NCBI GenBank assembly: GCA_964344185.1 | Contig: CAYFMN010000005.1 | Span: 1 to 64,000 of the forward strand | DNA: 64,000 bases | Reading direction: 5' to 3' | Source: JAJDAT01 sp964344185 | Lineage (GTDB): Bacteria; Nitrospinota; Nitrospinia; Nitrospinales; JAJDAT01 | Shown here: in pieces, positions 1 through 7,380 of the stretch | How the letters are laid out: each line of letters opens with the position of its first letter | Position numbering within the stretch: the first letter of the stretch is position 1 | Position numbers and translations under genes: made by a program | Notes under the pieces: model-generated | What the model saw: the letters and a program-made list of their open reading frames with translations, nothing else | What the model was told of the DNA's origin: nothing | Database searches by the model: none

Positions 1-116
1 AGCTTGCCTCTTAATTCGAAACCAAAGTTGCACTTACAACTTGAATCCGCCAAATTCTAAAAACCTTTTAGACTTTGTATTTCAATCGGAGCCTTAATAT
101 ACCCGTCAAAAAAGTT

Positions 117-138
117 GGGGGATTCAAAAGAATCCCCC
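117..138 (-). terminator. Intrinsic terminator, leftward
   Basis: A perfect hairpin has GGGGGATTC at 117-125, an AAAA loop and GAATCCCCC at 130-138. Read on the minus strand it is followed within a few bases by a run of six T. It probably ends leftward transcription from the small zinc-ribbon gene at 279-578. The miniature element at 210-278 now sits between that gene and this terminator. Confidence 0.7.
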
Positions 139-209
139 GGTGAACGGCCTGACCTTCCCCCTTTCGACCAAGCGTCCAGAACTCTATTAAATTAAAAAAT
201 ATATTTTAT

Positions 210-278
210 GGGGACCTCTAATAATTGGCATTTTTATTGGTTTGCTATCGCCTGGCCCTTGAGTTTTTAGAAGTTCCC
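210..278. mobile_element. Miniature inverted-repeat element, copy 1 (shortened)
   Basis: A 69-bp element begins GGGGACCTCTAATAATT and ends in a matching inverted repeat (13 of 17 positions). It is flanked by a 4-bp direct repeat TTAT (206-209 and 279-282). The first 50 bases match the copies at 43944-44041 and 60885-60983; about 30 bases of the middle are missing here. The termini resemble IS5-type ends and no transposase is present, so it would be mobilised in trans. The right TSD contains the TAA stop codon of the minus-strand gene at 279-578. Confidence 0.85.
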
Positions 279-578
279 TTATGTTTTTGGACCCTTTTTA
301 TTCTCGTAATAATATTTCTTTTGGCATTCATGCGAACAATATTTTGTGGAATGTTGTCTAGGATGAAACTCCTGACCGCATTGAATGCACTTATTAGTAT
401 AAAATTTAGTCGATTTCGGAATTTCTATCTTCTCTTTAAAAGAAGCAATACGTTTTCTGGCTAACCGCGTTGATTTTTGTTCAATAAAATCCGAATCCGC
501 ATTTTTTCTTATTTCTTCAGGAGTAATCTCTTTTTTTAATTTTCCATTCTTATCGTAAATTTTGCACTCGTAGGTCAT
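279..578 (-). CDS. Small zinc-ribbon protein
   Basis: This 99-residue protein is of unknown function. The N-terminal two thirds are charged and without a recognisable fold. The C-terminus has a CxxC-x(12)-CxxxC pattern (CIQCGQEF ... YCSHEC) followed by a lysine/tyrosine-rich tail, typical of a small treble-clef or zinc-ribbon finger. Such fingers occur in nucleic-acid-binding and toxin-antitoxin accessory proteins, but nothing here fixes the role. It is monocistronic and its stop codon lies in the target duplication of a miniature element. Confidence 0.6.
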   Translation of the reverse strand: MTYECKIYDKNGKLKKEITPEEIRKNADSDFIEQKSTRLARKRIASFKEKIEIPKSTKFYTNKCIQCGQEFHPRQHSTKYCSHECQKKYYYENKKGPKT

Positions 579-723
579 TGCGCTACCGAAATTTATTTTC
601 GAATCCGGCTATCCAGTTTAATCGCAGTCAGACTGAAGCTTTTTTAAGCAAAACAACTGGCAGGCTCCCCAGAGCTTTTCACCGGACCCATGGACTGTAT
701 TTTAGATTTTAAGTTGGACAAAC

Positions 724-1227
724 TTAATCTGAAGATTTTTCATAAATATCCCAGGTTTGATATTTATCAAATCGGGCTTGTTTTTTATTTTTAAATCTTA
801 AAACTTTAATCAAACAATTCGATTTACCGGATGAGTTGGAGTTTTCCGTAGTTGGTTGCCAGGTTAGATGCGGTCTTATTTTCCATACTGCATAGTCTTT
901 AGCTTCGGGATCGCCTTCTCTCAAGCTAACTTGTATAAAACGAGCCTGCTTAACAAATTTCGATTCTCCATAAAAAAACTTTTTTTCGGTCCCTTTTTTC
1001 GTCTTTAACGATATTATTCCTTTAGCAATTTCCATTTGGTGTGATGGTTTATTTGGACTGCTTCTTGCTTTCCAAATTCCCAATATTTTTGATGGGCATC
1101 CCGAAGAGATCCATTCTCTATCCGACCATCCAAGACTAAAGGCGTTTTTAGAAAAAAATATAACAACAAAAAAAATCCAAAAAATTAGAGAAACTTTCAA
1201 CGGATTTAAATTTTTCATGATAAACAT
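724..1227 (-). CDS. Hypothetical secreted protein
   Basis: A 167-residue protein with an N-terminal hydrophobic stretch (about residues 11-30, ending near NAFS) looks like a signal peptide or membrane anchor. The mature part is polar with two widely spaced cysteines (in SSGCPSK and KSNCLIK), possibly a disulfide. I do not recognise a family. It lies 22 bases downstream of the CbiX-like gene on the same strand, so the two are probably co-transcribed. Confidence 0.6.
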   Translation of the reverse strand: MFIMKNLNPLKVSLIFWIFFVVIFFSKNAFSLGWSDREWISSGCPSKILGIWKARSSPNKPSHQMEIAKGIISLKTKKGTEKKFFYGESKFVKQARFIQVSLREGDPEAKDYAVWKIRPHLTWQPTTENSNSSGKSNCLIKVLRFKNKKQARFDKYQTWDIYEKSSD

Positions 1228-1249
1228 CAGGCCAAAATTAAAAGATTTT

Positions 1250-1768
1250 CTAGGAATTTGAATTATTATAATTTTCTAAATGACCTACCATTAATTCCGC
1301 GATTTTGCTTAAATCAAAAGGCCACGCGTATTGAAAATTCACATTCGGATATTTTTTTCGTAATTGTTCTACATCTTCCGGTATCTCCTTGTCAGAATGA
1401 GACCCTCCAGGAGTAAACATCGATGAAATTAAAAAAATTTTCTTAACGCCCGACTTAACTAAATTATCGGCGGCATCTTCTATGCTCGGAGCGCAAAATT
1501 CATTGTAAGCGGCTACAATTTTTGTATCCGGCATCCTCTCGGCCAAATGTTGAGCAAGCTTTTCTAAACCAACTTTATAAGGATCTGATTCCGGAGTCCT
1601 TGGCCAATTACGGATTTTTCTATCCAGCTCCTTTTCTTCATCTGAAGCGGAAACTCCTCTACGCCTTCTCTCCATCTCCAAACGCTTTAATCTGGATACA
1701 ACATCTTGCGGACAATCATTTGGCAAACCGCCATGCCCGACCAAAATAACCGATTCAAAATTAGACAT
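1250..1768 (-). CDS. cbiX: CbiX-like sirohydrochlorin chelatase family protein
   Basis: This 172-residue protein fits the small CbiX/SirB chelatase family, which inserts Co2+ or Fe2+ into sirohydrochlorin for cobalamin or siroheme synthesis. It starts with the strand-loop LVGHGG (His12) and has the second conserved segment PGGSHSDKEIP (His124); two histidines usually bind the metal. The region between residues 20 and 60 is an unusual charged insert rich in Arg and Glu, so the substrate may differ. It is transcribed divergently from the B12-binding regulator at 1924, a suggestive pairing. Family membership is fairly sure; cobalt specificity is not. Confidence 0.78.
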   Translation of the reverse strand: MSNFESVILVGHGGLPNDCPQDVVSRLKRLEMERRRRGVSASDEEKELDRKIRNWPRTPESDPYKVGLEKLAQHLAERMPDTKIVAAYNEFCAPSIEDAADNLVKSGVKKIFLISSMFTPGGSHSDKEIPEDVEQLRKKYPNVNFQYAWPFDLSKIAELMVGHLENYNNSNS

Positions 1769-1822
1769 AATGTTTAAACCTCATTTATTTAATATATTAA
1801 TTTTAGAAATAAATACAATTTA

Positions 1823-1920
1823 TGTCAAATTATTTTTTTTAATAAAATTAATTTGTCTAATGATAGATCTTTTTTGATTTTCTTTTTTTAATTTTCTATA
1901 TTAAGTCTAGAAATGAGACA
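1823..1920. promoter_or_regulatory. Candidate CarH-type operator with three TGTC-n2-AT half-sites
   Basis: The AT-rich divergent intergenic region carries three related 9-mers: TGTCAAATT (1823-1831), TGTCTAATG (1854-1862) and, inverted, TGTCTCATT (1912-1920, minus strand). The first two are 31 bp apart, about three helical turns. CarH tetramers bind repeated half-sites in their own promoter, so these are candidate operator elements for both genes. This is pattern recognition only. Confidence 0.35.
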
Positions 1921-1923
1921 TTT

Positions 1924-2877
1924 ATGTTAGACAATCCATTAAATGATACTGGTTTGCCCATCGGCGAACTCGCCCGGTTAACCGGAATTAGTACTCACAC
2001 TCTCAGAGTTTGGGAAAAACGGTATGGAACCCCTGTACCCTTTAGACTTCCTTCCGGTCATAGGCGATACCCAAAAGAGGAAGTCCCTCGCCTTAGAGCT
2101 ATTGCCCGAGCGTTAAAAGAAGGCCATCGTCCGGGAAAACTCGCCAAAGCTTCTCTAAGCGAAATTGAAAGTTTGCTCAACATTAGTTCTTTATTACCTG
2201 GATCGACGCCAGCTCATTCTAAAACTAACGAAACTCAAATTGAAAATTCCCGCGAATTAATTATCGAAGGTTGGATTGAAGCTATCCATAAATTTTCTTA
2301 CCAAACTTTAGACGATGGATTTTTTGAAGAGTGGGCAAAAATGGGTGGTTTGGGTTTTATCAATCAATTAGCTGTTCCATTTTTAGACAAAATTGGTAAA
2401 GGTTGGGAAACGGGAGAAATATCTATTTCACAAGAACATTTTGCTTCCGAACGTTTGTACGATTTTTTGGGCTCGAAATGGCGTCAACTTAACGAAAGAA
2501 ATGATGGAGCTAAAATTCTAATCACGTCGCTTCCAGGCGATGATCATAATCTGGGATTGCAAATGGCCGCCACGATAGCGGTGATAGCCGACTATAGGAT
2601 TGTTTACTTAGGTTCCAATACGCCTTGCGAAGAAATTATTTCTGCAGTATTAAAAACGAACAGTAATATTTTATGTTTAGGCGTTTCTTGTTATTACGAC
2701 AAACAAAAAGCCGCCAAATTAATTTCAAATCTTAGAGAAAGAATTAAAGAAGAAGTTAAAATTATCGCCGGCGGAAAAGGATATTCCAGTTCGATCCCTG
2801 GAGTAACACGAATCGATAATTTTCAAGAATTTTTTCAACACTTATTGGATCTCAAGAAAGAAATCTCCAAATCTTAA
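1924..2877 (+). CDS. carH: CarH/LitR-type MerR regulator with cobalamin-binding light-sensor domain
   Basis: This 317-residue protein has a MerR winged HTH (residues 12-75, IGELARLTGISTHTLRVWEKRYG), a four-helix B12-cap region, and a Rossmann-like B12-binding domain. Two diagnostic motifs are intact: W-x9-EH (Trp161, Glu171, His172), which contacts the adenosyl group, and DxHxxG (Asp206, His208, Gly211), where His208 would be the lower axial cobalt ligand. Known CarH proteins repress in the dark as AdoCbl tetramers and release DNA when light breaks the Co-C bond, usually controlling carotenoid and photolyase genes. Here the divergent neighbour is a CbiX-like chelatase; no carotenoid gene is visible in the window. 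Confidence 0.9.
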   Translation: MLDNPLNDTGLPIGELARLTGISTHTLRVWEKRYGTPVPFRLPSGHRRYPKEEVPRLRAIARALKEGHRPGKLAKASLSEIESLLNISSLLPGSTPAHSKTNETQIENSRELIIEGWIEAIHKFSYQTLDDGFFEEWAKMGGLGFINQLAVPFLDKIGKGWETGEISISQEHFASERLYDFLGSKWRQLNERNDGAKILITSLPGDDHNLGLQMAATIAVIADYRIVYLGSNTPCEEIISAVLKTNSNILCLGVSCYYDKQKAAKLISNLRERIKEEVKIIAGGKGYSSSIPGVTRIDNFQEFFQHLLDLKKEISKS

Positions 2878-3093
2878 TCAAAAACCCCCCACTCCTTGAA
2901 TTTTTAAACGCCAAAAAGTTTATTTCTTCGATTTTCTTTCCTTCATTTGATTTCTTTTATACTTTTTGAACGGGTAAATGAATATAAGCAATTGCCATTT
3001 TCCGCGTTCCCTTTTAAGATGAAATCAGCATCTTGTATCATAAAAATTCATTAAGTAACGAAAGCCACTATTTTCTAAGGGGCAACAAGACTA

Positions 3094-3435
3094 ATGAAGC
3101 AGATCATTGGAGCAATTTTTTTGGCGTCTATTCTGTTCATGGGATCTACCTCCGCAGAAGCGGCAAAATTTGGCGTGGAGATTACTGGCACCGATTTGTT
3201 GGAACTTTGCGAAAATGGCGACGACTATAGCGACGGGCTTTGTTTGGGCTTCGTAATTGGCGTTTTGGATATTTCCTTTGATACCCGCCTTTACTGCCTG
3301 GAAAAAGCCACTAATAAGCAAATCGCTATGGTAATCGTTAAATGGATGCGAGCCAATCCTGAAGAACTTCATTTTCCCGCCAAATGGATTGTGGCAAAAG
3401 CCCTTTTCAACGTCTTCCCATGCAGGGAAAATTAA
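3094..3435 (+). CDS. Rap1a/Tai-family periplasmic protein
   Basis: A 113-residue precursor has a clear signal peptide (residues 1-23, ending AEA). The mature part follows the Rap1a/Tai pattern: LLELCENGDD, then CLGFVIGVLD, a conserved YCLEKA segment, a WMRANPEELHFPAKWIVAKAL helix and a final FPC. Characterised members neutralise type VI secretion amidases, but many homologues are single genes with no known target. No Tae-type amidase or T6SS gene is seen nearby, so an immunity role is unproven. A GGGG-containing purine stretch lies upstream of the ATG. Confidence 0.75.
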   Translation: MKQIIGAIFLASILFMGSTSAEAAKFGVEITGTDLLELCENGDDYSDGLCLGFVIGVLDISFDTRLYCLEKATNKQIAMVIVKWMRANPEELHFPAKWIVAKALFNVFPCREN

Positions 3436-3446
3436 ATTTTGTTTGA

Positions 3447-3953
3447 ATGACTGAAACAGAAAGCCTTTGGGCTTTATTCTTTGCGATGGCCGTTCAGGTA
3501 ATCGTGCCCCCCATACCCGCTGAGGCTTTAACTATGGGAGCGGGTCATCAATTTGGGCTTTGGAAAACCGCATTAGCCGCTGGAAGCGGTTTATTCCTGG
3601 GTTCTCTGACAGTCTATGGGATAGGAATAAAAATAAATCAAAGATTCGCCGGCTTTTTTAACCGAGATAAAGTTCAAAAAATTCTTGTCGGTTTTAAAAA
3701 ATACGACAGTTGGATTCTCTGGGTTCGAGTACTGCCCTACAACCCTTCAGACATCATTTCCTATGCGGCGGGAGTCGCAAAATTAAATTTAAGAAAGTTT
3801 GCTACGATTAGCTTTTTTACTTCGTTTATCAGATGCGCCATATTAGCCCGGATGGGCTCCGAGATTTCAAACTGGAAAAGTTTATTAACCACCCTGGCAG
3901 TTTTAGCAGTTTCCGGAATTTTTTCTCTCGCTTTTTTATATAAAAATAAATAA
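3447..3953 (+). CDS. VTT/DedA-family membrane protein
   Basis: The 168-residue integral membrane protein has hydrophobic segments near residues 5-25, 40-60, 95-130 and 145-165. The central FKKYDSWILWVRVLPYNPSDIISYAAG segment matches the VTT (DedA/TVP38/SNARE-associated Golgi) signature, with the conserved R-x-LP-x-NP-x-D and a following G. Family members are lipid scramblases or flippases needed for envelope homeostasis. It starts 11 bases after the Rap1a-like gene and is probably co-transcribed with it. Confidence 0.75.
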   Translation: MTETESLWALFFAMAVQVIVPPIPAEALTMGAGHQFGLWKTALAAGSGLFLGSLTVYGIGIKINQRFAGFFNRDKVQKILVGFKKYDSWILWVRVLPYNPSDIISYAAGVAKLNLRKFATISFFTSFIRCAILARMGSEISNWKSLLTTLAVLAVSGIFSLAFLYKNK

Positions 3954-3965
3954 AAAGTCTTTTAT

Positions 3966-4241
3966 TCAGGCTGTTTGTTTACTTCTCTCCAAAAATTTTG
4001 CATAACACTTACTTAAAGCCATCAAAGTAGAATTTGCCGTAACCTTATAGGCTTTCCCATCTTTTGAAGCTATCGTAACCGAAATATGCATCAGGTTCGG
4101 GTCTTTTTCCACGGTCACTTCAAGTTCACGCTGCTCCTGTAAAAACTTGATTCGTGCGTCGGCGTCCTTTTCATTAAGCATTTCGGAAAGTTCTTTTTGA
4201 ACTTCCTCATCCGAAGAAAAATTCGAAGGGATGTTGGACAT
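3966..4241 (-). CDS. Hypothetical protein, 91 aa
   Basis: A short acidic protein of unknown function. It is mostly helical in character, with a possible beta pair around LMHISVTIASKDGKAYKVTANSTLMAL. There is no signal peptide, membrane segment or metal motif. A purine-rich AAGGAG stretch lies just upstream of the ATG, supporting translation. It converges on the VTT gene with a 12-base gap. Confidence 0.55.
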   Translation of the reverse strand: MSNIPSNFSSDEEVQKELSEMLNEKDADARIKFLQEQRELEVTVEKDPNLMHISVTIASKDGKAYKVTANSTLMALSKCYAKFLERSKQTA

Positions 4242-4350
4242 AATAAATAAACTCCTTTCTTACAATTCGATAAATCAGAAAAAAGGTAAAAATTTTTTGG
4301 AAGGAAAGATTATAACCTCCGACCTCTGGAATTTAAAGCGAAAATCTACC

Positions 4351-5676
4351 CTAATCAGAAGCGGAAGGCAAGTTGCGTCTCCGGTCTCGTTTTTTACGGG
4401 TTTTATCTTTTTGGAATTTTCTCCATTTACCTTTATCTTCTTTTTCTGGAGCGGATAAATCTTGTATTGCGGCGTCGATCAGGTTTCGGGGTTTTGCGGA
4501 TTTTGATTTTTTCTTGGGCTCTTTTTGAAGATAACGCTGTCTTTGGTCGTATTCTTTTTGCGTTAAACTGGATTCCATCTCGAATAGATTCTTCAGGTTT
4601 GGATTCTGACGACGCGCTCCCAAAGCTTCGCCACGAGCTTTAATTTCTTTAAAATTAACCAAACCGTTTTTTATTGGATCTGGAATAGACGTATATCCAT
4701 AAACCGCTCCCGCTAAAGCGCCAACCAAAGCTCCCAATTTATCAGCTTCTCCTCCTCTATTAAGAGCGGCGGTCAAACCCGTTAGGAACTTATTTTCAGA
4801 CTTGGCGATAAAAGCCAAAGCAGCCGGCAATAAAACTTCGGTTCTTCCCTGAGAAGAATGAGAGATAGGATTTTCTGTCGTTTCAGAAACGGTTTTGCAC
4901 AATGCTTCCAAAACTTTATCGATATTCTTTTCCAGGTTATCCAGCAAACATTGCAAAGAAGCAATTAAAGCCTTTGAAGAGTTTCCTTGCAAAGAAATTA
5001 AAAAGCGTTCTTCTATCAGCCAGGATTCGGCTTCCTGGCAAAATTGAATCGATTCCTCAATTAACTTTTTCCAATTTGAGGGCGTTGGAGAAAATGAACG
5101 GCGTCCTGCGACAAAGTAATCAGCCAAAAAACCAACCAGCAACGCCCCTACAATCTCAAGCGCATTATTTGTAAATAATTTAGAGATTTCAGCGGCTTGT
5201 TTACGTATCACCTTCAAATTTCCCGCGTTAAACATCGCAACGGGAACCGCTAAAGTCAAACACGCTCCAATAGCCGGTTTTATTTTTACCTCTAAACTAT
5301 CTTGTGGCTCAGAAAAGTTGGAAATTGCATATCTAATTTGTCCTTCAGGTCTTCGATAGCATCCAAAATACTCTTCTGGACCCGCATGACTTAACTCGAC
5401 AAACCGGTCGATTAAAGATAACGATTCGATTTTTTTAGTTTGTAGCAACTGATCGCAGACAACCAAAGCGCATTGGGAAATGGCTCCATACAGCCCTTTC
5501 ATCCGGTACCATTTCACCCCTTTTCCAACCAAAGCGGCAACATCCTTATAATCGTCCATTTCACCAAACAATTGCGCAACCGCCCCCGGCTTGCAACCAC
5601 GCGCGGCGCAACCCATGGCTTCTCCAACAACCAGGCCGTACCAACAACCTAAAATTTTATTGGAATCTTTATTCAT
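4351..5676 (-). CDS. ADP-ribosylglycohydrolase-fold protein, probably divergent or inactive
   Basis: The 441-residue protein opens with ILGCWYGLVVGEAMG and has a late RGGEADKLGALVGALAGAVYG segment, both hallmarks of the DraG/ARH all-helical fold that removes ADP-ribose from proteins. The key acidic pairs are not intact. Where active enzymes have a (T/S)DDT element this protein has GAISQCALV, and the late GGDAD motif reads GGEAD. About 90 residues at the C-terminus form a strongly basic tail rich in Lys/Arg, which could bind nucleic acid. Fold assignment is good, activity doubtful. It lies 15 bases from the metallo-hydrolase gene upstream and probably shares its transcript. Confidence 0.7.
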   Translation of the reverse strand: MNKDSNKILGCWYGLVVGEAMGCAARGCKPGAVAQLFGEMDDYKDVAALVGKGVKWYRMKGLYGAISQCALVVCDQLLQTKKIESLSLIDRFVELSHAGPEEYFGCYRRPEGQIRYAISNFSEPQDSLEVKIKPAIGACLTLAVPVAMFNAGNLKVIRKQAAEISKLFTNNALEIVGALLVGFLADYFVAGRRSFSPTPSNWKKLIEESIQFCQEAESWLIEERFLISLQGNSSKALIASLQCLLDNLEKNIDKVLEALCKTVSETTENPISHSSQGRTEVLLPAALAFIAKSENKFLTGLTAALNRGGEADKLGALVGALAGAVYGYTSIPDPIKNGLVNFKEIKARGEALGARRQNPNLKNLFEMESSLTQKEYDQRQRYLQKEPKKKSKSAKPRNLIDAAIQDLSAPEKEDKGKWRKFQKDKTRKKRDRRRNLPSASD

Positions 5677-5691
5677 TTATTTGGGAAAACA

Positions 5692-6462
5692 TTAACACAA
5701 AGAAAACAGCTCTGTCGGTCGGTTTTGCTCCGCTAATACCAGTCGGGTTTTAGAATTTTTGATAAATGGACTTACGGTTACTTTGGCTATTTCCGGGTGG
5801 TTATTTTTTTCGCTCAAATGCATCAAAACCAAAATCCTCAATTCGTCATGAGAGACTTTGGAAACCAGTTCGGCGCAAGCTTTATTCGAAAGATGACCGC
5901 TATCGCCTTTAATTCTTTGCTTTAACGACCAGGAATAGGGACCAACTTCTAACATTTCCACGTCGTGGTTAGCCTCTAATAATAGAGCGTCGGCGCTGGA
6001 CATTTTTTCAAACACCATAGGGGTTAAACATCCCAAATCCGTCGCTTGCCCCAATGTGAAACCATTGCAACGCGCGACAAACGCAACCGGGTCGGCAGCG
6101 TCGTGCGGGGTAGGGTAAGCTTCTATCTCTAAGTCGTTGATGGTAATGCGATCCAAAGGTTTAAAATAACGCCAATCTTCGACGCTACCTACTACCTTTT
6201 TTGCAGCCTCATGAGCGCCTAAAGTGGAATAAACCGGGATTCCAAACTTCCGGGCCAAAGGGCCTATGCCCTTTAAATGATCCGAGTGTTCATGAGTCAT
6301 AAAAATCCCGTCTAAGTTTTCCGGACTTCTATCGATCAATTTAAGGCGCGCAGCCAGCTCTTTTTGGCTTATACCTGCGTCGATAATAATTCGCGCATTC
6401 GGCGATTCAATATAAGTGCAGTTGCCGCGACTGCCGCTGGATATTACGGAGAAGTTTAAAAT
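5692..6462 (-). CDS. WalJ/YycJ-like metallo-beta-lactamase hydrolase with apparent ATT start
   Basis: The metal-binding THEHSDH motif is clear. The first usable NTG start (TTG at 6339) would remove the conserved N-terminal strand. Reading further upstream in the same frame gives LNFSVISSGSRGNCTYIE then RIIIDAGIS, the standard start of the YycJ/WalJ exonuclease-like family. The frame closes with TAA just before an AAGGAAC Shine-Dalgarno, and the codon eight bases after it is ATT (6462-6460). I therefore place the start at ATT, giving 256 residues. ATT starts are rare (infC and pcnB in E. coli), so a sequencing error is possible. The family acts on DNA ends; substrate unknown here. Confidence 0.8.
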   Translation of the reverse strand: MLNFSVISSGSRGNCTYIESPNARIIIDAGISQKELAARLKLIDRSPENLDGIFMTHEHSDHLKGIGPLARKFGIPVYSTLGAHEAAKKVVGSVEDWRYFKPLDRITINDLEIEAYPTPHDAADPVAFVARCNGFTLGQATDLGCLTPMVFEKMSSADALLLEANHDVEMLEVGPYSWSLKQRIKGDSGHLSNKACAELVSKVSHDELRILVLMHLSEKNNHPEIAKVTVSPFIKNSKTRLVLAEQNRPTELFSLC

Positions 6463-6607
6463 GAGTCGGTTCCTTTAAGAAATGGATTAGTTGAAAAATC
6501 GAAATGCTTCAAAGATATGAAACATAGAAAAGAATAATTCCGTGGATATTGTAACCACTTTTTTCATCCATTTCTTACTAAAAAGAAAAATTTTGAGTCG
6601 AAACAAC

Positions 6608-6898
6608 TTAGAAGATGTTTTGAACATCCATAGAACCGTTTAAAACGCGCACGATCTCAATCCCATTTTTATAGGGGAGATAAAAAATTATGTGATTTCC
6701 AACGGGAAAACTTCAGAGATTGGGAATCAATTCCTCTCGGCTTCGTCCCATTAAAGGATTACTTGCAAGAATTTGACATTTTTCTTCCAGTAAATCTAAA
6801 AATCTGTCTGCGTTGTGATGACTATCTTCCGAGATAAAAGACCAAATATTGATAAGATCCTCTTTGGCTTGAGGACGTTTCCATAAATTTTGGCTCAT
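6608..6898 (-). pseudogene. parE: ParE/RelE-type toxin interrupted by an in-frame TGA
   Basis: The frame begins MSQNLWKRPQAKEDLINIWSF and runs through the ParE helices to GRSREELIPNL, then hits TGA. The same frame continues at once with SFPVGNHIIFYLPYKNGIEIVRVLNG and ends at TAA (6608-6610). This restores a full 96-codon ParE with its C-terminal sheet. The TGA sits where homologues usually have Arg (CGA would differ by one base). A single nonsense change therefore removes the part of the toxin that binds its gyrase target. The start overlaps the antitoxin stop by 4 bases. Confidence 0.85.
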
Positions 6899-7161
6899 TT
6901 ATTTTTTGAAGATGAGGTCGTCCTTTGGCGGGCTTTCTTTTTAATAGCATCCATATCAAGTAAAGAAGAGGGACCGCTATCAAATCCTTTTTGAATGGCG
7001 GATTTAAGAATTTTTAACTTGGTTTCTGCTTCTTGATCTTTTTCTTTTAAAAGTCGCAACGCTTCGCGTACCACTTCGCTAACTGATTTGTATCCTCCAG
7101 CCTGGACTTTCTTTTGTAAATATTTTTCTAATTCGGGAGTTAAAGAAACGTTGGTAGTCAT
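6895..7161 (-). CDS. parD: ParD-type antitoxin
   Basis: This 88-residue protein has the ParD layout: an N-terminal ribbon-helix-helix DNA-binding domain (residues 1-45, TTNVSLTPELEKYLQKKV then SVSEVVREALRLL) and a disordered basic C-terminal tail that would wrap the toxin. It is first in a two-gene operon and overlaps the toxin frame by 4 bases. ParD normally autorepresses the operon. Because the toxin is truncated, the antitoxin may persist only as a regulator or relic. Confidence 0.9.
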   Translation of the reverse strand: MTTNVSLTPELEKYLQKKVQAGGYKSVSEVVREALRLLKEKDQEAETKLKILKSAIQKGFDSGPSSLLDMDAIKKKARQRTTSSSKNK

Positions 7162-7380
7162 GGGTAATTTGTCAAAAGCGAATTTTATTCTATAAAAATA
7201 CTATTATATCAAATTGTCAAACTTTGATAATTTTTTAAAACTTTGAAAAAAATACAAAATATTTTCTAAATGATTCATAGGGAATATTTCACTCCAGCAA
7301 GCTTTACTGCCTAATAAAGGTGGTATTATATGGCGTTAGTCACCTAGCCTATGGCGATTTTCTTCATCTTCTGAATCTAA

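Noticed and set aside
3094..3435. Immunity gene of a type VI secretion amidase pair
   Set aside because: The family fits, but no amidase, VgrG, Hcp or other T6SS gene is nearby.
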